Shown here in pieces: positions 1-9,079 of a stretch of 64,000 nucleotides of DNA (within the stretch, counting starts at the first letter, position 1; each line of letters opens with the position of its first letter). The translations under genes were made by a program, and so were the position numbers. The notes beneath the pieces were generated by a model that saw only the letters and a program-made list of their open reading frames with translations, was not told the origin of the DNA and searched no databases. This stretch comes from Streptomyces sp. CC0208 (GTDB taxonomy: Bacteria; Actinomycetota; Actinomycetes; Streptomycetales; Streptomycetaceae), in the NCBI RefSeq assembly GCF_003443735.1, contig NZ_CP031969.1, forward strand, positions 1,240,001-1,304,000, given 5' to 3'.

Positions 1-924
1 CCCGTGGTCGTGCTCGTCACGACGGGCCAGGTCCAGGAGGGCGTCCAGCGAGAAGGCGTGATCGTCCATGTCCGCGTGCACGTCGCCGAGTTCGGCGAAG
101 CGCGCGGGCATGGTCGCGATGTCGAAGTCCTGGGGGTGCGCCTGGCCGACCTCCTCCCAGCGCAGGGGCGCCGAGACGGGGGCGTGCGGGCGCGGCCGTA
201 CCGAGTATGCGGAGGCGATCGTGCGGTCGCGGGCCGTCTGGTTGTAGTCGATGAAGATGCGCTCGCCCCGCTCCTCCTTCCACCACTTGATGGTCACGTG
301 GTCCGGCATCCGGCGTTCCATCTCGCGCCCGACCGCGATCGCGGCCCGCCGCACCTGGGTGAAGGTCCAGCGCGGTTCGATGGGCACGAAGACATGCAGA
401 CCGCGACCGCCGGAGGTCTTGGGCCAGCCGCGCAGACCGCCGAACTCCTCCAGGACCGAACGCAGTTCATGCGCGGCGCGCACGGCGTCGTCGTAGTCCG
501 TGCCGGGCTGCGGGTCGAGGTCGATGCGCAGTTCGTCGGGGTGGTCGACGTCCTCGCGGCGGACCGGCCAGGGGTGGAAGGTGAGCGTGCCGTACTGGGC
601 GGCCCACAGCACGGCGGCCTCCTCGGTGGGGCACATCTCGTCGGCGCTGCGGCCGCTGGGGAAGGTGATGTGGGCGGTCGGGATCCAGTCGGGCATGTTC
701 TTGGGCGCCCGCTTCTGGAAGAAGTTCTCGCCGGTCACGCCGTCCGGGTAGCGCTCCAGGGTGGTGGGGCGGTTCCGCAGGGCGCGCAGGATGCCGGGGG
801 CGACGGCCTGGTAGTAGCGGGCGAGGTCCAGCTTGGTGAACCCGCGCTCCGGGAAGAAGATCTTGTCCGGGCTGGACAGCCGTACGGTCCGGCCGCCCGC
901 CTCCAGCTCCACCGCGTCACCCAT
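1..924 (-). CDS. LigD-type DNA polymerase domain protein (NHEJ primase-polymerase), 3' end cut by window
   Basis: About 308 residues are visible, reading from ATG at 924 off the left edge with no stop. The product is a stand-alone polymerase domain of the bacterial NHEJ protein LigD (archaeo-eukaryotic primase superfamily), which adds or fills in nucleotides at double-strand break ends held by Ku. Visible signatures are the early FFPERGFTKLDLARYY segment, the metal-binding LRIDLDP (DxD) motif and TSGGRGLHVFVPI, which contacts template and nucleotide. There is no ligase or phosphoesterase domain in the visible part. The gene is divergent from an ATP-dependent DNA ligase across 65 bp, so polymerase and ligase activities sit on separate proteins, as is common in Streptomyces. 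The family call is firm; the C-terminal end cannot be seen. Confidence 0.92.
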   Translation of the reverse strand, partial: MGDAVELEAGGRTVRLSSPDKIFFPERGFTKLDLARYYQAVAPGILRALRNRPTTLERYPDGVTGENFFQKRAPKNMPDWIPTAHITFPSGRSADEMCPTEEAAVLWAAQYGTLTFHPWPVRREDVDHPDELRIDLDPQPGTDYDDAVRAAHELRSVLEEFGGLRGWPKTSGGRGLHVFVPIEPRWTFTQVRRAAIAVGREMERRMPDHVTIKWWKEERGERIFIDYNQTARDRTIASAYSVRPRPHAPVSAPLRWEEVGQAHPQDFDIATMPARFAELGDVHADMDDHAFSLDALLDLARRDEHDHG

Positions 925-989
925 GCGAGCCACGGTAAGCGAGCCCGGCATATCAGGCATTTCGGGGCATGCGCGTGCAGAATCGGACC

Positions 990-2051
990 ATGGATCTGCC
1001 GGTGATGCCCCCTGTGAAGCCCATGCTCGCCAAGTCGGTGGCGAAGATCCCCCCGGACATGCACTACGAGGCGAAGTGGGACGGCTTCCGGGCCATCGTG
1101 TTCCGGGACGGCCCGGAGGTCGAGCTGGGCAGTCGTACCGGCAAGACGCTGACCAGGTACTTTCCCGAACTGGTGGAGGCGCTGCGGGAGCGGCTGCCCG
1201 AGCGCTGTGTGATGGACGGGGAGATCGTCATCGCCCGGGAGGGGCACCTCGACTTCGACGCGCTGAGCGAGCGGATCCATCCGGCGGCGTCGCGGGTACG
1301 GACACTCGCGGAGCGCACGCCGGCCTCCTTCGTCGCCTTCGACCTGCTGGCACTCCAGGACGAGTCACTGCTGGACGTCCCGCTGACCGACCGCCGGAAA
1401 CTGCTCACCACGGCACTGTCCCAGACGACCCCGCCGGTGCACGTGGCGCCGTCGACCACGGACATCGACGTGGCCCGGCAGTGGTTCGAGGAGTACGAGG
1501 GCGCGGGCCTGGACGGGGTCATCGCCAAGCCGCTCACCCTGCGCTATCTCCAGGACGAACGCGCCATGTTCAAGATCAAGCACGAGCGCACGGCGGACGT
1601 GGTGGTCGCGGGCTACCGGCTGCACAAGAGCGGCCCGGTCGTCGGCTCCCTGCTGCTCGGCCTGCACGACGACCGGGGCACCCTGCAGCACGTCGGCGTG
1701 TCCGCGGCCTTCCCCATGAAGCGGCGCGCCGAGCTGATCGAGGAGCTGGAGCCGCTGCGGATGCGGGACGCGTCCGGGCATCCGTGGGCGGCCTGGGCCG
1801 AGGAGGCCGCCCACGAGAGCGCCCGGCTGCCCGGGGCTCCGAGCCGCTGGTCGGGCAAGAAGGACCTGTCCTGGGTGCCGCTCAGGCCGGAGCGGGTGGC
1901 GGAGGTGGCGTACGACCACATGGAGAACGGCGTACGGTTCCGCCACACCGCCCGCTTCCGCCGCTGGCGGCCCGACCGGACCCCGGAGAGCTGCACGTAC
2001 GCGCAGCTGGAGGAGCCGGTGCGCTACGACCTCGACGAGATCCTGGGCTGA
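990..2051 (+). CDS. ATP-dependent DNA ligase (LigC/LigD-ligase family)
   Basis: A 353-residue ATP-dependent DNA ligase that seals nicks or ends during NHEJ repair. The adenylation motif I lies in EAKWDGFRA, where Lys forms the ligase-AMP adduct. MDGEIVI (motif III-like), DGVIAKPL (motif IV) and KIKHERTADVVV (motif V) follow in order, and the C-terminal half is the OB fold. I prefer ATG 990 (MDLPVMPPVKPMLAK) because family proteins begin there. An in-frame ATG at 969 exists, but neither has a clear Shine-Dalgarno. A CAGAAT hexamer at 978-983, 7 nt before ATG 990, could be a -10 box for a leaderless transcript; that is inference. It is divergent from the polymerase gene and converges on the dehydrogenase gene. 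Confidence 0.93.
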   Translation: MDLPVMPPVKPMLAKSVAKIPPDMHYEAKWDGFRAIVFRDGPEVELGSRTGKTLTRYFPELVEALRERLPERCVMDGEIVIAREGHLDFDALSERIHPAASRVRTLAERTPASFVAFDLLALQDESLLDVPLTDRRKLLTTALSQTTPPVHVAPSTTDIDVARQWFEEYEGAGLDGVIAKPLTLRYLQDERAMFKIKHERTADVVVAGYRLHKSGPVVGSLLLGLHDDRGTLQHVGVSAAFPMKRRAELIEELEPLRMRDASGHPWAAWAEEAAHESARLPGAPSRWSGKKDLSWVPLRPERVAEVAYDHMENGVRFRHTARFRRWRPDRTPESCTYAQLEEPVRYDLDEILG

Positions 2052-2081
2052 GCCGCACCGTCGGGTGCCTGAACCGCGGGG

Positions 2082-3272
2082 TCAGGGCCGCATCAGCACC
2101 TTGACCGCGCCCTCCTGCTTCTTCTGGAACATCTCGTACGCGTGCGGGGCGTCCGACAGCGGCACGTGATGGGTGGCGAAGTCGTCGACGCCGAGCGGGT
2201 CCTCGTCGATCAGGTACGGGATGATCTCGTCGCTCCAGCGCCGCACGTTGGCCTGGCCCATCCGGATCTGGATCTGCTTGTCGAACATGGTGAGCATGGG
2301 CAGCGGGTCTGCCATGCCGCCGTAGACGCCGGTGAGGGAGAGCGTGCCACCGCGGCGCACCAGCTCGATGGCGGTGTACAGGGCGGCGAGCCGGTCGACG
2401 CTGAAGCGCTCGGCGAACGGTCCGCCGATCTTCCTGGGCAGCAGGGCCGAGGCGTTCTGGGCGAGGCGGGCGACCGCACTGCCGTGCGCCTCGGTGCCGA
2501 CGGCGTCGATCACGGCGTCCGGGCCGCGTCCGTCGGTCTCGTCGCGAATCGCCTGGACCAGTTCCTTCTCGCTGTCGAAGCTCCTGAGGTCGTACGTCTC
2601 CACGCCACGCGTGCGGGCCCGCCGCAGCCGTTCGGTCACGAGGTCCACGCCGAAGACGCGCCCGGCGCCGCGCACCTGCGCGACCCGGCAGGCCATGTCG
2701 CCAATGGGCCCGAGGCCCAGCACGGCGACGCTGCCGCCCTCGGGGACGTCCGCGTAGGAGACGGCCTGCCAGGCGGTGGGCAGCACGTCGGAGAGGTACA
2801 CGAAGCGGTCGTCCGGCGGGCCCTCGGGGACCTTGATCGGTCCGTACTGGGCCTGCGGGACGCGCAGGTACTCGGCCTGGGCGCCCGGTACGGCGCCGTA
2901 CAGCCGGGTGTAGCCGAACAGGGCTGCGCCCATGCCCTCGCTGGTGACCTGGGTGGTCTCGCACTGGGTCGGCAGTCCGGTCATGCACATCCAGCAGTTG
3001 CCGCAGGCGATCTGAAAGGGCACGACGACCCGGTCGCCGACCGAGAGGTCCGGCACCGCGGCGCCGACCTCCTCGACGATGCCCATGGGTTCATGGCCGA
3101 GGATGTCACCCGGGGTCATGAACGGAGTGAGTACCTCGTAGAGATGCAGGTCGGAGCCGCACAGTCCGGTCGAGGTGATCCGGATGACGGCGTCCGTCGG
3201 CTCCTGGATCTTCGGATCGGGCACTTCCTCCACCCGTACGTCCCGCTTGCCCTGCCAGGTCACAGCCTTCAT
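2082..3272 (-). CDS. Zinc-dependent alcohol dehydrogenase, glutathione-independent formaldehyde dehydrogenase type
   Basis: A 396-residue medium-chain dehydrogenase/reductase. Catalytic zinc ligands are in TGLCGSDLHLYE (Cys) and LGHEPMG (His, Glu). All four structural-zinc cysteines are present in CGNCWMCMTGLPTQC. The NAD(P) Rossmann motif is VLGLGPIGDMACRVA near residue 190. Length and the LHLYEVLTPFMTPGDILGHE segment match the glutathione-independent formaldehyde/aldehyde dehydrogenase subgroup. It probably oxidises a small alcohol or aldehyde in the cytosol; the substrate cannot be read from sequence. The gene converges on the ligase gene (30 bp gap) and diverges from the DUF3048 lipoprotein gene. 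Confidence 0.88.
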   Translation of the reverse strand: MKAVTWQGKRDVRVEEVPDPKIQEPTDAVIRITSTGLCGSDLHLYEVLTPFMTPGDILGHEPMGIVEEVGAAVPDLSVGDRVVVPFQIACGNCWMCMTGLPTQCETTQVTSEGMGAALFGYTRLYGAVPGAQAEYLRVPQAQYGPIKVPEGPPDDRFVYLSDVLPTAWQAVSYADVPEGGSVAVLGLGPIGDMACRVAQVRGAGRVFGVDLVTERLRRARTRGVETYDLRSFDSEKELVQAIRDETDGRGPDAVIDAVGTEAHGSAVARLAQNASALLPRKIGGPFAERFSVDRLAALYTAIELVRRGGTLSLTGVYGGMADPLPMLTMFDKQIQIRMGQANVRRWSDEIIPYLIDEDPLGVDDFATHHVPLSDAPHAYEMFQKKQEGAVKVLMRP

Positions 3273-3456
3273 CCCGGCACTCCCTCCGTCACCTAGTGTG
3301 TCGGTCCCGCGGTAGGCGCCCCGGGTACCCGGACGCGCTCCCGCCGAACCGCAATCCAGGGCCGATCGGCGTAGTCGACGCGACTAATCAGAAACAGACG
3401 GGTATGGCCACCAATGAACTTATAAGCGCACAATCAAAGACACGAGACGGGCGGGC
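3273..3456. promoter_or_regulatory. Divergent intergenic region (dehydrogenase / DUF3048 gene)
   Basis: This gap of 184 bp holds the 5' regions of both flanking genes. A TATAAG hexamer at 3421-3426 lies about 30 bp before the ATG at 3457 and could be its -10 box. No convincing -35 partner is visible and no operator-like palindrome stands out. Confidence 0.3.
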
Positions 3457-4476
3457 ATGGTGGGCATGGCGGGTACGGAGCAAGGGGCGCGCACGCGACG
3501 CGCCCGTACGGCGGCTGCACTGCTGACCGTCACGGGCCTCTTCGCCGCGGGCTGCACAGGACACGGCACACCCCCGGCCGACGACGGACGGGGACAGGTC
3601 CACACGGCACGACCGAGCACCTCGCAGCCGGGCACCTCGGAACCGAGCGCGGAGGCCGACCTCCCCTCCGTACTCGCCGTGAAGATCGACAACGTACGGG
3701 CGGCGCGCCCGCAGACCGGCCTCGACGCCGCGGACGTCGTGTACGCCGAGCAGGTGGAGGGCGGGCTCAGCCGCCTCATGGCGGTGTACGCGACCAAGCT
3801 GCCGAAGGCCGTCGGTCCCGTGCGCAGCGCCCGCGAGTCGGATCTGGAGCTGCTGCGGCAGTTCCACGAACCGACGCTCGCCTTCTCCGGTGCCCAGGGC
3901 AAGCTGATGCCCCTGATCAACAGTGCACCGCTGGTGGCCCGGACCCCCGAGAAGGCGTCCGGCGCCTATTTCCGAGGCGCCGACAAGGTCGTCCCGCACA
4001 ACCTCTTCCTGCACCCCGGGCGCCTGGTGCCCGCCACGCCGGGCGCGGCCGCGCTGACGAACGGCTTCCGCTACGGCCCGGCGCCGGCCGGTGGCGTCAA
4101 GGACACCTCGGAGACGGTCCGTTACCCCGCCGCCCGCTTCACCTTCACCTGGTCGCAGAGCCGGGAGCGCTGGCTGGTCTCGATGGACGGCGCACCGGAC
4201 GTGACGGCCGACGGGAAGCGGCTGGCCCCGGCCACGGTCGTCGTGCAGTACGTGAAGATCCGCAAGTCCGCCTTCCACGACTTCCTCGGCAACAACACGC
4301 CGTACACGGTGACGGTGGGCTCGGGGAGGGCGAAGGTGCTGCGCGACGGCCGCGCCTACGACGTGAACTGGCAGCGGGCGAAGGCCACGGACGGCACGGA
4401 GTTCACCACGAAGGACGGCTCCCCGGTGAACTTCGCCGAGGGCCAGGTGTGGGTCGTCTTCGCGAAGGCGTCCTGA
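3457..4476 (+). CDS. DUF3048 domain lipoprotein
   Basis: A 339-residue exported lipoprotein. The N-terminus is basic, followed by a hydrophobic stretch and the lipobox LFAAGC near residue 33, so it is expected to be anchored outside the membrane. The mature part starts with a Pro/Ser/Thr-rich linker, then the DUF3048 N-terminal domain (VKIDNVRAARPQTGLDAADV, VGPVRSARESD) and the C-terminal domain (YDVNWQRAKATDGTEF, PVNFAEGQVWVVF). Members include Bacillus YerB; the biochemical role is unknown. The stop codon at 4474-4476 abuts the stop of the convergent regulator gene pcaV, with no bases between. Confidence 0.88.
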   Translation: MVGMAGTEQGARTRRARTAAALLTVTGLFAAGCTGHGTPPADDGRGQVHTARPSTSQPGTSEPSAEADLPSVLAVKIDNVRAARPQTGLDAADVVYAEQVEGGLSRLMAVYATKLPKAVGPVRSARESDLELLRQFHEPTLAFSGAQGKLMPLINSAPLVARTPEKASGAYFRGADKVVPHNLFLHPGRLVPATPGAAALTNGFRYGPAPAGGVKDTSETVRYPAARFTFTWSQSRERWLVSMDGAPDVTADGKRLAPATVVVQYVKIRKSAFHDFLGNNTPYTVTVGSGRAKVLRDGRAYDVNWQRAKATDGTEFTTKDGSPVNFAEGQVWVVFAKAS

Positions 4477-4941
4477 TCAGCGCTGGGTGACGAGGGGTTC
4501 CGCAGGATTGCGGAGCCCCTCGGCCGCGTCCGCGACCCGGCGGATGAGCTCGAAGAACCGGCTCTGTTCGTCGTCGGAGAGCGGGGCAAGGAACACCTGG
4601 TTCATCCGGGCGGTGCGCACGGTCAGCTTGCGGTGGGTGCGCACCCCGTCGTCGGTCAGGCGCAGCAGGAAGCGGCGGCCGTCCTGGGGGTCGCGGACCT
4701 TGTCGAGCAGTCCGCGCCGGCCGAGCCGGCTGATGACCTCGGCGATGGTGGACCGGTCGAGCCCCACCCGCTCCCCCACCGTGCGCTGGTCGAGCCCCGG
4801 CTCGGCGACGAGCGCGTTCAGGACCGCGAACTGGGGCGAGGTGATCTCCTCGGAGACCATCGTGTTCCACAGCAGGTAGTGCGCCTGCTGGAGTCGCCGG
4901 GCGAGGTGCCCCGGATGGGTGGTGAGGTCCACCGCGGCCAT
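4477..4941 (-). CDS. pcaV: PcaV, MarR-family repressor of the protocatechuate operon
   Basis: A 154-residue MarR-family winged-helix regulator. The wHTH segment is TVGERVGLDRSTIAEVISRL followed by the wing around DPQDGRRFLLRL. In Streptomyces coelicolor PcaV binds protocatechuate and represses pcaIJFHGBL. The ligand residues described there, Arg15 and His21, are both present here (HLARRLQQAH). The gene is transcribed away from pcaI with 136 bp between the starts, and palindromes sharing the core GTGCAC lie in that gap. One sits 24 bp before its own ATG, so autoregulation is likely. Its stop abuts the DUF3048 gene stop (TGATCA). Confidence 0.95.
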   Translation of the reverse strand: MAAVDLTTHPGHLARRLQQAHYLLWNTMVSEEITSPQFAVLNALVAEPGLDQRTVGERVGLDRSTIAEVISRLGRRGLLDKVRDPQDGRRFLLRLTDDGVRTHRKLTVRTARMNQVFLAPLSDDEQSRFFELIRRVADAAEGLRNPAEPLVTQR

Positions 4942-4964
4942 GTGCGCTCCCGAGTCAGGTTGGT

Positions 4965-4977
4965 TGGTGCACTGAAG
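4965..4977. promoter_or_regulatory. Probable PcaV operator near pcaV
   Basis: TTGGTGCACTGAA is an imperfect palindrome around GTGCAC. It matches most of the perfect palindrome at 5039-5052 and lies just upstream of the pcaV start, as expected for an autoregulatory MarR site. The assignment rests on sequence symmetry and on PcaV being the divergent regulator. Confidence 0.65.
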
Positions 4978-4998
4978 AGTAGTGAGCCTTGACGCCAG

Positions 4999-5015
4999 GC
5001 TGCCACAGTGGCAGC
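4999..5015. promoter_or_regulatory. Perfect 17-bp palindrome between pcaV and pcaI
   Basis: GCTGCCACAGTGGCAGC has 8-bp arms around a single central A. It lies midway between the two PcaV-like sites and shares no core with them, so it may be a site for a second regulator. TTGACG at 4989-4994 could be a -35 element beside it. Confidence 0.45.
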
Positions 5016-5038
5016 TTAAGAGAAACCTCGCTGAAATA

Positions 5039-5052
5039 CTCAGTGCACTGAG
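5039..5052. promoter_or_regulatory. Probable PcaV operator for the pca operon
   Basis: CTCAGTGCACTGAG is a perfect 14-bp palindrome 26 bp before the pcaI ATG. It starts next to a possible -10 (AATACT at 5035-5040), so a repressor bound here would block the promoter. It shares the core GTGCACTGA with the site at 4965-4977. Confidence 0.75.
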
Positions 5053-5077
5053 CAATGGGAGAGATGGGGCTGTGCGG

Positions 5078-5833
5078 ATGGACAAGGTGGTCGCCACGGC
5101 CCGGGAGGCGGTGGCCGATGTGCCGGAGGGCGCGTCGCTCGCGGTGGGCGGTTTCGGGCTGAGCGGCGTGCCGAACGTCCTCATCCAGGCCCTGTACGAG
5201 CAGGGCACCGGCGCGCTGTCGGTGGTCTCCAACAACTGCGGGGCGATGGAATCGGGCCTCGCCGTCCTGCTCGCCGCCGGGCGCATCGCCCGGGTGACCG
5301 GCTCCTACATCGGCGCCAACAAGGAGTTCGCCCGCCAGTACCTGGCCGGCGAGCTGGAGGTCGAGATGATCCCGCAGGGCACGCTGGCCGAGCGGCTGCG
5401 GGCGGGCGGCGCCGGGATCCCCGCGTTCTTCACCCCGGCCGGCGTGGGGACCCAGGTCGCCGACGGCGGGCTGCCCTGGCGCTACGACGGCCACGGCGGC
5501 GTCGCGGTGGCCTCCCCGCCGAAGGAGGTGCGGGAGTTCGACGGCACGGAGTACGTCCTGGAGCACGGGATCCGCACCGACTTCGCCCTGGTGCGGGCGG
5601 CGAGGGGCGACCGGCACGGCAACCTGGTCTTCAACAAGTCCACCCGGAACTTCAACCCCCTCGCGGCGATGGCGGGCAGGGTCACCATCGCCGAGGTGGA
5701 GGAACTGGTGGAGCCCGGCGAGATCGACCCGGACGCGGTGCACCTGCCGGGGATCTTCGTGCAGCGGGTGATCGCGCTGACGCCCGAGCAGGCGAGGGAC
5801 AAGCGGATCGAGCAGCGGACGGTGAGCAGCTGA
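5078..5833 (+). CDS. pcaI: 3-oxoadipate CoA-transferase subunit A
   Basis: A 251-residue alpha subunit of the succinyl-CoA:3-oxoadipate CoA-transferase. It moves CoA from succinyl-CoA to 3-oxoadipate in the beta-ketoadipate pathway. The type I CoA-transferase fold is shown by [14 protein letters not shown] and [11 protein letters not shown] near the start and [13 protein letters not shown] later. I place the start at ATG 5078 ([12 protein letters not shown]), 14 nt after GGGAGAG at 5057-5063; GTG 5072 is an alternative with shorter spacing. The reading frame continues upstream through the operator, which should not be coding. It is the first gene of the operon, and its stop overlaps the pcaJ start (TGATG). 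Confidence 0.94.
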   Translation: MDKVVATAREAVADVPEGASLAVGGFGLSGVPNVLIQALYEQGTGALSVVSNNCGAMESGLAVLLAAGRIARVTGSYIGANKEFARQYLAGELEVEMIPQGTLAERLRAGGAGIPAFFTPAGVGTQVADGGLPWRYDGHGGVAVASPPKEVREFDGTEYVLEHGIRTDFALVRAARGDRHGNLVFNKSTRNFNPLAAMAGRVTIAEVEELVEPGEIDPDAVHLPGIFVQRVIALTPEQARDKRIEQRTVSS

Positions 5834-6477
5834 TGGCCTGGACCCGGGAACAGATGGCCGCGAGGGCCGCGCGCGAGCTCCAGGACGGCCAGTACGTCAA
5901 CCTCGGCATCGGCCTGCCGACGCTGATCCCGAACTACCTCCCCGACGACGTCGAGGTGATCCTCGAGTCCGAGAACGGCATCCTGGGCACCGGCCCCTAC
6001 CCCACCGAGGACCAGGTCGACCCCGACCTGATCAACGCGGGCAAGGAGACCGTGACGGTGCTGCCGGGGGCGTCCTTCTTCGACTCGGCGCTGTCCTTCG
6101 GGATGATCCGGGGCGGGCACATCGACGTGGCCGTGCTCGGCGCCATGCAGGTGTCCGAGACCGGCGACCTGGCCAACTGGGCCATCCCCGGCAAGCTGAT
6201 CACCGGGATCGGCGGGGCGATGGACCTGGTCCACGGCGCCCGTACGGTCATCGTGGTGATGACGCACACCGCCAAGGACGGCTCACCGAAGATCCTCACC
6301 GAGTGCGCGCTGCCGCTGACCGGCAAGGCGTGTGTGAACCGGATCATCACCGACCTCGGCGTCCTGGACGTCACCGAGGACGGTCTGCTGCTGGTCGAGA
6401 CGGCGCCCGGGGTGGGCGTCGAGGAGATCACCGCCAAGACCGATGCCAAGCTGAGTGTCGCGGAGGACCTGCGGTGA
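5833..6477 (+). CDS. pcaJ: 3-oxoadipate CoA-transferase subunit B
   Basis: A 214-residue beta subunit that pairs with PcaI. The SENG motif ([14 protein letters not shown], near residue 40) carries the catalytic glutamate that forms the CoA thioester. [13 protein letters not shown] and [11 protein letters not shown] are further family signatures. The start shares one base with the pcaI stop and the end overlaps the pcaF start by four bases (GTGA), so translation of the three genes is probably coupled. Confidence 0.95.
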   Translation: MAWTREQMAARAARELQDGQYVNLGIGLPTLIPNYLPDDVEVILESENGILGTGPYPTEDQVDPDLINAGKETVTVLPGASFFDSALSFGMIRGGHIDVAVLGAMQVSETGDLANWAIPGKLITGIGGAMDLVHGARTVIVVMTHTAKDGSPKILTECALPLTGKACVNRIITDLGVLDVTEDGLLLVETAPGVGVEEITAKTDAKLSVAEDLR

Positions 6478-7676
6478 AGAACGTCTACGTCGTCGACGCG
6501 GTCCGCACCCCGGTCGGCCGCTACAACGGCTCCCTCGCCTCGGTACGCCCGGACGACCTGGGCGCCCACGCCATCCGTGAACTCCTCGCCCGCACTCCCG
6601 ACTTGGACCCGTCCCGGATCGAGGACGTCTACTTCGGCAACGCCAACGGCGCCGGCGAGGAGAACCGCAACGTCGGCCGGATGGCCGCGCTGCTGGCGGG
6701 CCTGCCGACCTCGGTGCCAGGCGTGACGGTCAACCGGCTGTGCGCGTCGGGTCTGGAGGCGGTGATCCAGGCGGCCCGGGCGATCGCCCTCGGGGACGCC
6801 TCGATCGCCGTCGCCGGCGGTGTGGAGTCGATGACCCGGGCGCCGTACGTACTGCCCAAGTCCGACCGTGCGTTCCCGGCCGGGCACGCCGAGCTGTACT
6901 CGACGACCCTGGGCTGGCGCATGGTCAACCCGAGGATGGAGCCGCAGTGGACGGTTCCGCTGGGCGAGTCGGCGGAGCTGATCGCGGACAAGCACAAGAT
7001 CACACGTGAGCAGCAGGACGAGTTCGCGCTGCACAGTCACCGGAAGGCGGCGAAGGCGCAGGGCGAGGGCCTGTTCGACGCGGAGCTCGCTCCCGTCCCC
7101 ATCCCGCAGCGCAAGGGCGAGCCGGTCGTCTTCGGCGCCGACGAGTGCGTACGGCCGGATGCCTCGCTGGAGGCGATGGCCAAGCTCAAACCGTCGTTCC
7201 GCAAGGACGCCGGCACGGTCACCGCGGGCAACGCCTCGCCGCTGAACGACGGCGCCGCCGCACTGCTGCTCGTCGACGACGAGGGCCTCGCCGCCACCGG
7301 TCGCGAGCCGCTGGCCCGGATCTCCGCCACCGGCGTCAACGCGCTGGACCCGCACTACTTCGGGCTCGCCCCCGTCGAGGCGGTCAACCGGGCACTCGCC
7401 AAGGCGGGCAAGGGATTTGACGACCTGTCCGTGCTGGAGCTGAACGAGGCGTTCGCCGCCCAGGTGCTCGGCTGCGTGGCCGAGTGGCCCGAGTTCGACC
7501 CGGCGATCCTCAACCCGCAGGGCGGCGCGATCGCCCTCGGCCACCCGCTGGGCGCCTCCGGGGCACGGCTGGCCGGCACGGTCGCCCATCAACTCGCCCG
7601 CAGGGGCGGCGGAGTGGGCGTCGCCACCCTGTGCATCGGTGTCGGCCAGGGCCTCGCCCTCGTCCTCGAACGTTAA
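6474..7676 (+). CDS. pcaF: 3-oxoadipyl-CoA thiolase
   Basis: A 400-residue thiolase that cleaves 3-oxoadipyl-CoA with CoA to succinyl-CoA and acetyl-CoA, the last step of the pathway. The acyl-accepting cysteine is Cys90 in [10 protein letters not shown]. The C-terminal [10 protein letters not shown] supplies the active-site His and LCIGVGQG the second catalytic Cys. [10 protein letters not shown] is also conserved. The start is GTG 6474, which overlaps the pcaJ stop and gives the normal thiolase N-terminus ([20 protein letters not shown]). pcaH follows after 17 bp. Confidence 0.95.
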   Translation: MKNVYVVDAVRTPVGRYNGSLASVRPDDLGAHAIRELLARTPDLDPSRIEDVYFGNANGAGEENRNVGRMAALLAGLPTSVPGVTVNRLCASGLEAVIQAARAIALGDASIAVAGGVESMTRAPYVLPKSDRAFPAGHAELYSTTLGWRMVNPRMEPQWTVPLGESAELIADKHKITREQQDEFALHSHRKAAKAQGEGLFDAELAPVPIPQRKGEPVVFGADECVRPDASLEAMAKLKPSFRKDAGTVTAGNASPLNDGAAALLLVDDEGLAATGREPLARISATGVNALDPHYFGLAPVEAVNRALAKAGKGFDDLSVLELNEAFAAQVLGCVAEWPEFDPAILNPQGGAIALGHPLGASGARLAGTVAHQLARRGGGVGVATLCIGVGQGLALVLER

Positions 7677-7693
7677 GGAACGCAGGAATCCCC

Positions 7694-8467
7694 ATGACTC
7701 TCACCCAGCACGACATCGACCAGGAAATCGCCGCCGAGCACGCCGCCTACGAGAAGCGGCTCGCCGACGGAGCTCCCGTCGAGCACCAGCCGCGCCGCGA
7801 CTACGCGCCCTACCGTTCCTCGGTGCTGCGGCACCCGAAGCAGCCGCCGATCACCATCGACGTGTCCAAGGACCCGGAGTTGGTCGAGCTGCACTCGCCC
7901 GCCTTCGGGGAGCGGGACATCACCGAGATCGACAACGACCTGACCCGGCAGCACAACGGGGAGCCGATCGGTGAGCGGATCACCGTCGAGGGCCGGCTCC
8001 TCGACCGGAACGGCCGTCCGCTGCGCGGTCAGCTGGTCGAGATCTGGCAGGCGAACTCGGCCGGGCGCTACGCCCACCAGCGCGAGCAGCACGACGCCCC
8101 GCTGGACCCGAACTTCACCGGTGTCGGCCGCACCCTGACCGACGACAGGGGCTTCTACCGTTTCACCACCGTCCAGCCGGGCCCCTACCCGTGGCGCCAG
8201 CACGTCAACGCGTGGCGGCCGGCCCACATCCACTTCTCGATCTTCGGCACGGCCTTCACCCAGCGGCTCGTGACGCAGATGTACTTCCCGAGCGACCCGC
8301 TGTTCCCGTACGACCCGATCATCCAGTCGGTGACCGACGACGCGGCCCGTCAGCGGCTCGTCGCCACCTACGACCACAGTCTGTCCGTGCCGGAGTTCTC
8401 GATGGGCTACCACTGGGACATCGTGCTCGACGGGCCGCAGGCCACCTGGATCGAAGAAGGACGCTGA
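7694..8467 (+). CDS. pcaH: Protocatechuate 3,4-dioxygenase beta subunit
   Basis: A 257-residue beta subunit of the intradiol dioxygenase that opens protocatechuate between its hydroxyls to 3-carboxy-cis,cis-muconate. The non-haem Fe(III) ligands are visible: one Tyr in AGRYAHQREQH, the second in PGPYPWRQHVN, and the two His of PAHIHFSIFG. The iron sits in this subunit, while PcaG completes the active site. AAGGAACGCAGGAA before the ATG supplies a ribosome site. It is followed by pcaG after only 6 bp, as expected for subunits made in equal amounts. Confidence 0.96.
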   Translation: MTLTQHDIDQEIAAEHAAYEKRLADGAPVEHQPRRDYAPYRSSVLRHPKQPPITIDVSKDPELVELHSPAFGERDITEIDNDLTRQHNGEPIGERITVEGRLLDRNGRPLRGQLVEIWQANSAGRYAHQREQHDAPLDPNFTGVGRTLTDDRGFYRFTTVQPGPYPWRQHVNAWRPAHIHFSIFGTAFTQRLVTQMYFPSDPLFPYDPIIQSVTDDAARQRLVATYDHSLSVPEFSMGYHWDIVLDGPQATWIEEGR

Positions 8468-8473
8468 CCAGCC

Positions 8474-9079
8474 ATGACGAAGATCGACACCAGCCGTCCG
8501 GAGAGCGTGCTGCCGACCCCGTCGCACACGGTCGGCCCCTTCTACGGCCACGCCCTGCCCTTCCCCGGCGGCGGCGACATCGCGCCCGTCGGCCACCCGG
8601 ACACCATCACCCTCCAGGGCCACATCACCGACGGCGAGGGCAGCCCGCTGCCGGACGCCTTCCTGGAGCTGTGGAGCGCCGACCCCTCGGGCAACGTCCC
8701 GCAGGTCGACGGCTCGATCCGGCGCGACCCCGCGAGCGGCGGCTATCTCGGCCGCAACGGCGTGGAGTTCACCGGCTGGGGCCGTATCCAGACCGACGCC
8801 AACGGCCACTGGACCGCGCGCACCCTGCGGCCGGGCGCGCGCGGGCGGAGCGCGCCGTACATCAGCGTGTGCGTCTTCGCGCGTGGACTGCTGGTGCATC
8901 TGTACACCCGCATCTACCTGCCGGGCGACGAGGCGGTCCTGACCGCCGACCCGCTGCTGTCCCGGGTGCCGGCGCAGCGGCGCGACACGCTGATCGCGCG
9001 GAAGCAGGACGATGGCACCTACCGTTTCGACATCCGCCTTCAGGGCGAAGGCGAAACGGTCTTCCTGGAGTTCCAGTGA
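8474..9079 (+). CDS. pcaG: Protocatechuate 3,4-dioxygenase alpha subunit
   Basis: A 201-residue alpha subunit of the same enzyme. It shares the intradiol dioxygenase beta-sandwich (LPDAFLELWSADPSGNVPQ, GWGRIQTDANGHW), begins with the family's TPSHTVGPFYGHALPF segment, and lacks the full Tyr/His iron set seen in PcaH. Its stop overlaps the pcaB GTG start (GTGA). Confidence 0.95.
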   Translation: MTKIDTSRPESVLPTPSHTVGPFYGHALPFPGGGDIAPVGHPDTITLQGHITDGEGSPLPDAFLELWSADPSGNVPQVDGSIRRDPASGGYLGRNGVEFTGWGRIQTDANGHWTARTLRPGARGRSAPYISVCVFARGLLVHLYTRIYLPGDEAVLTADPLLSRVPAQRRDTLIARKQDDGTYRFDIRLQGEGETVFLEFQ

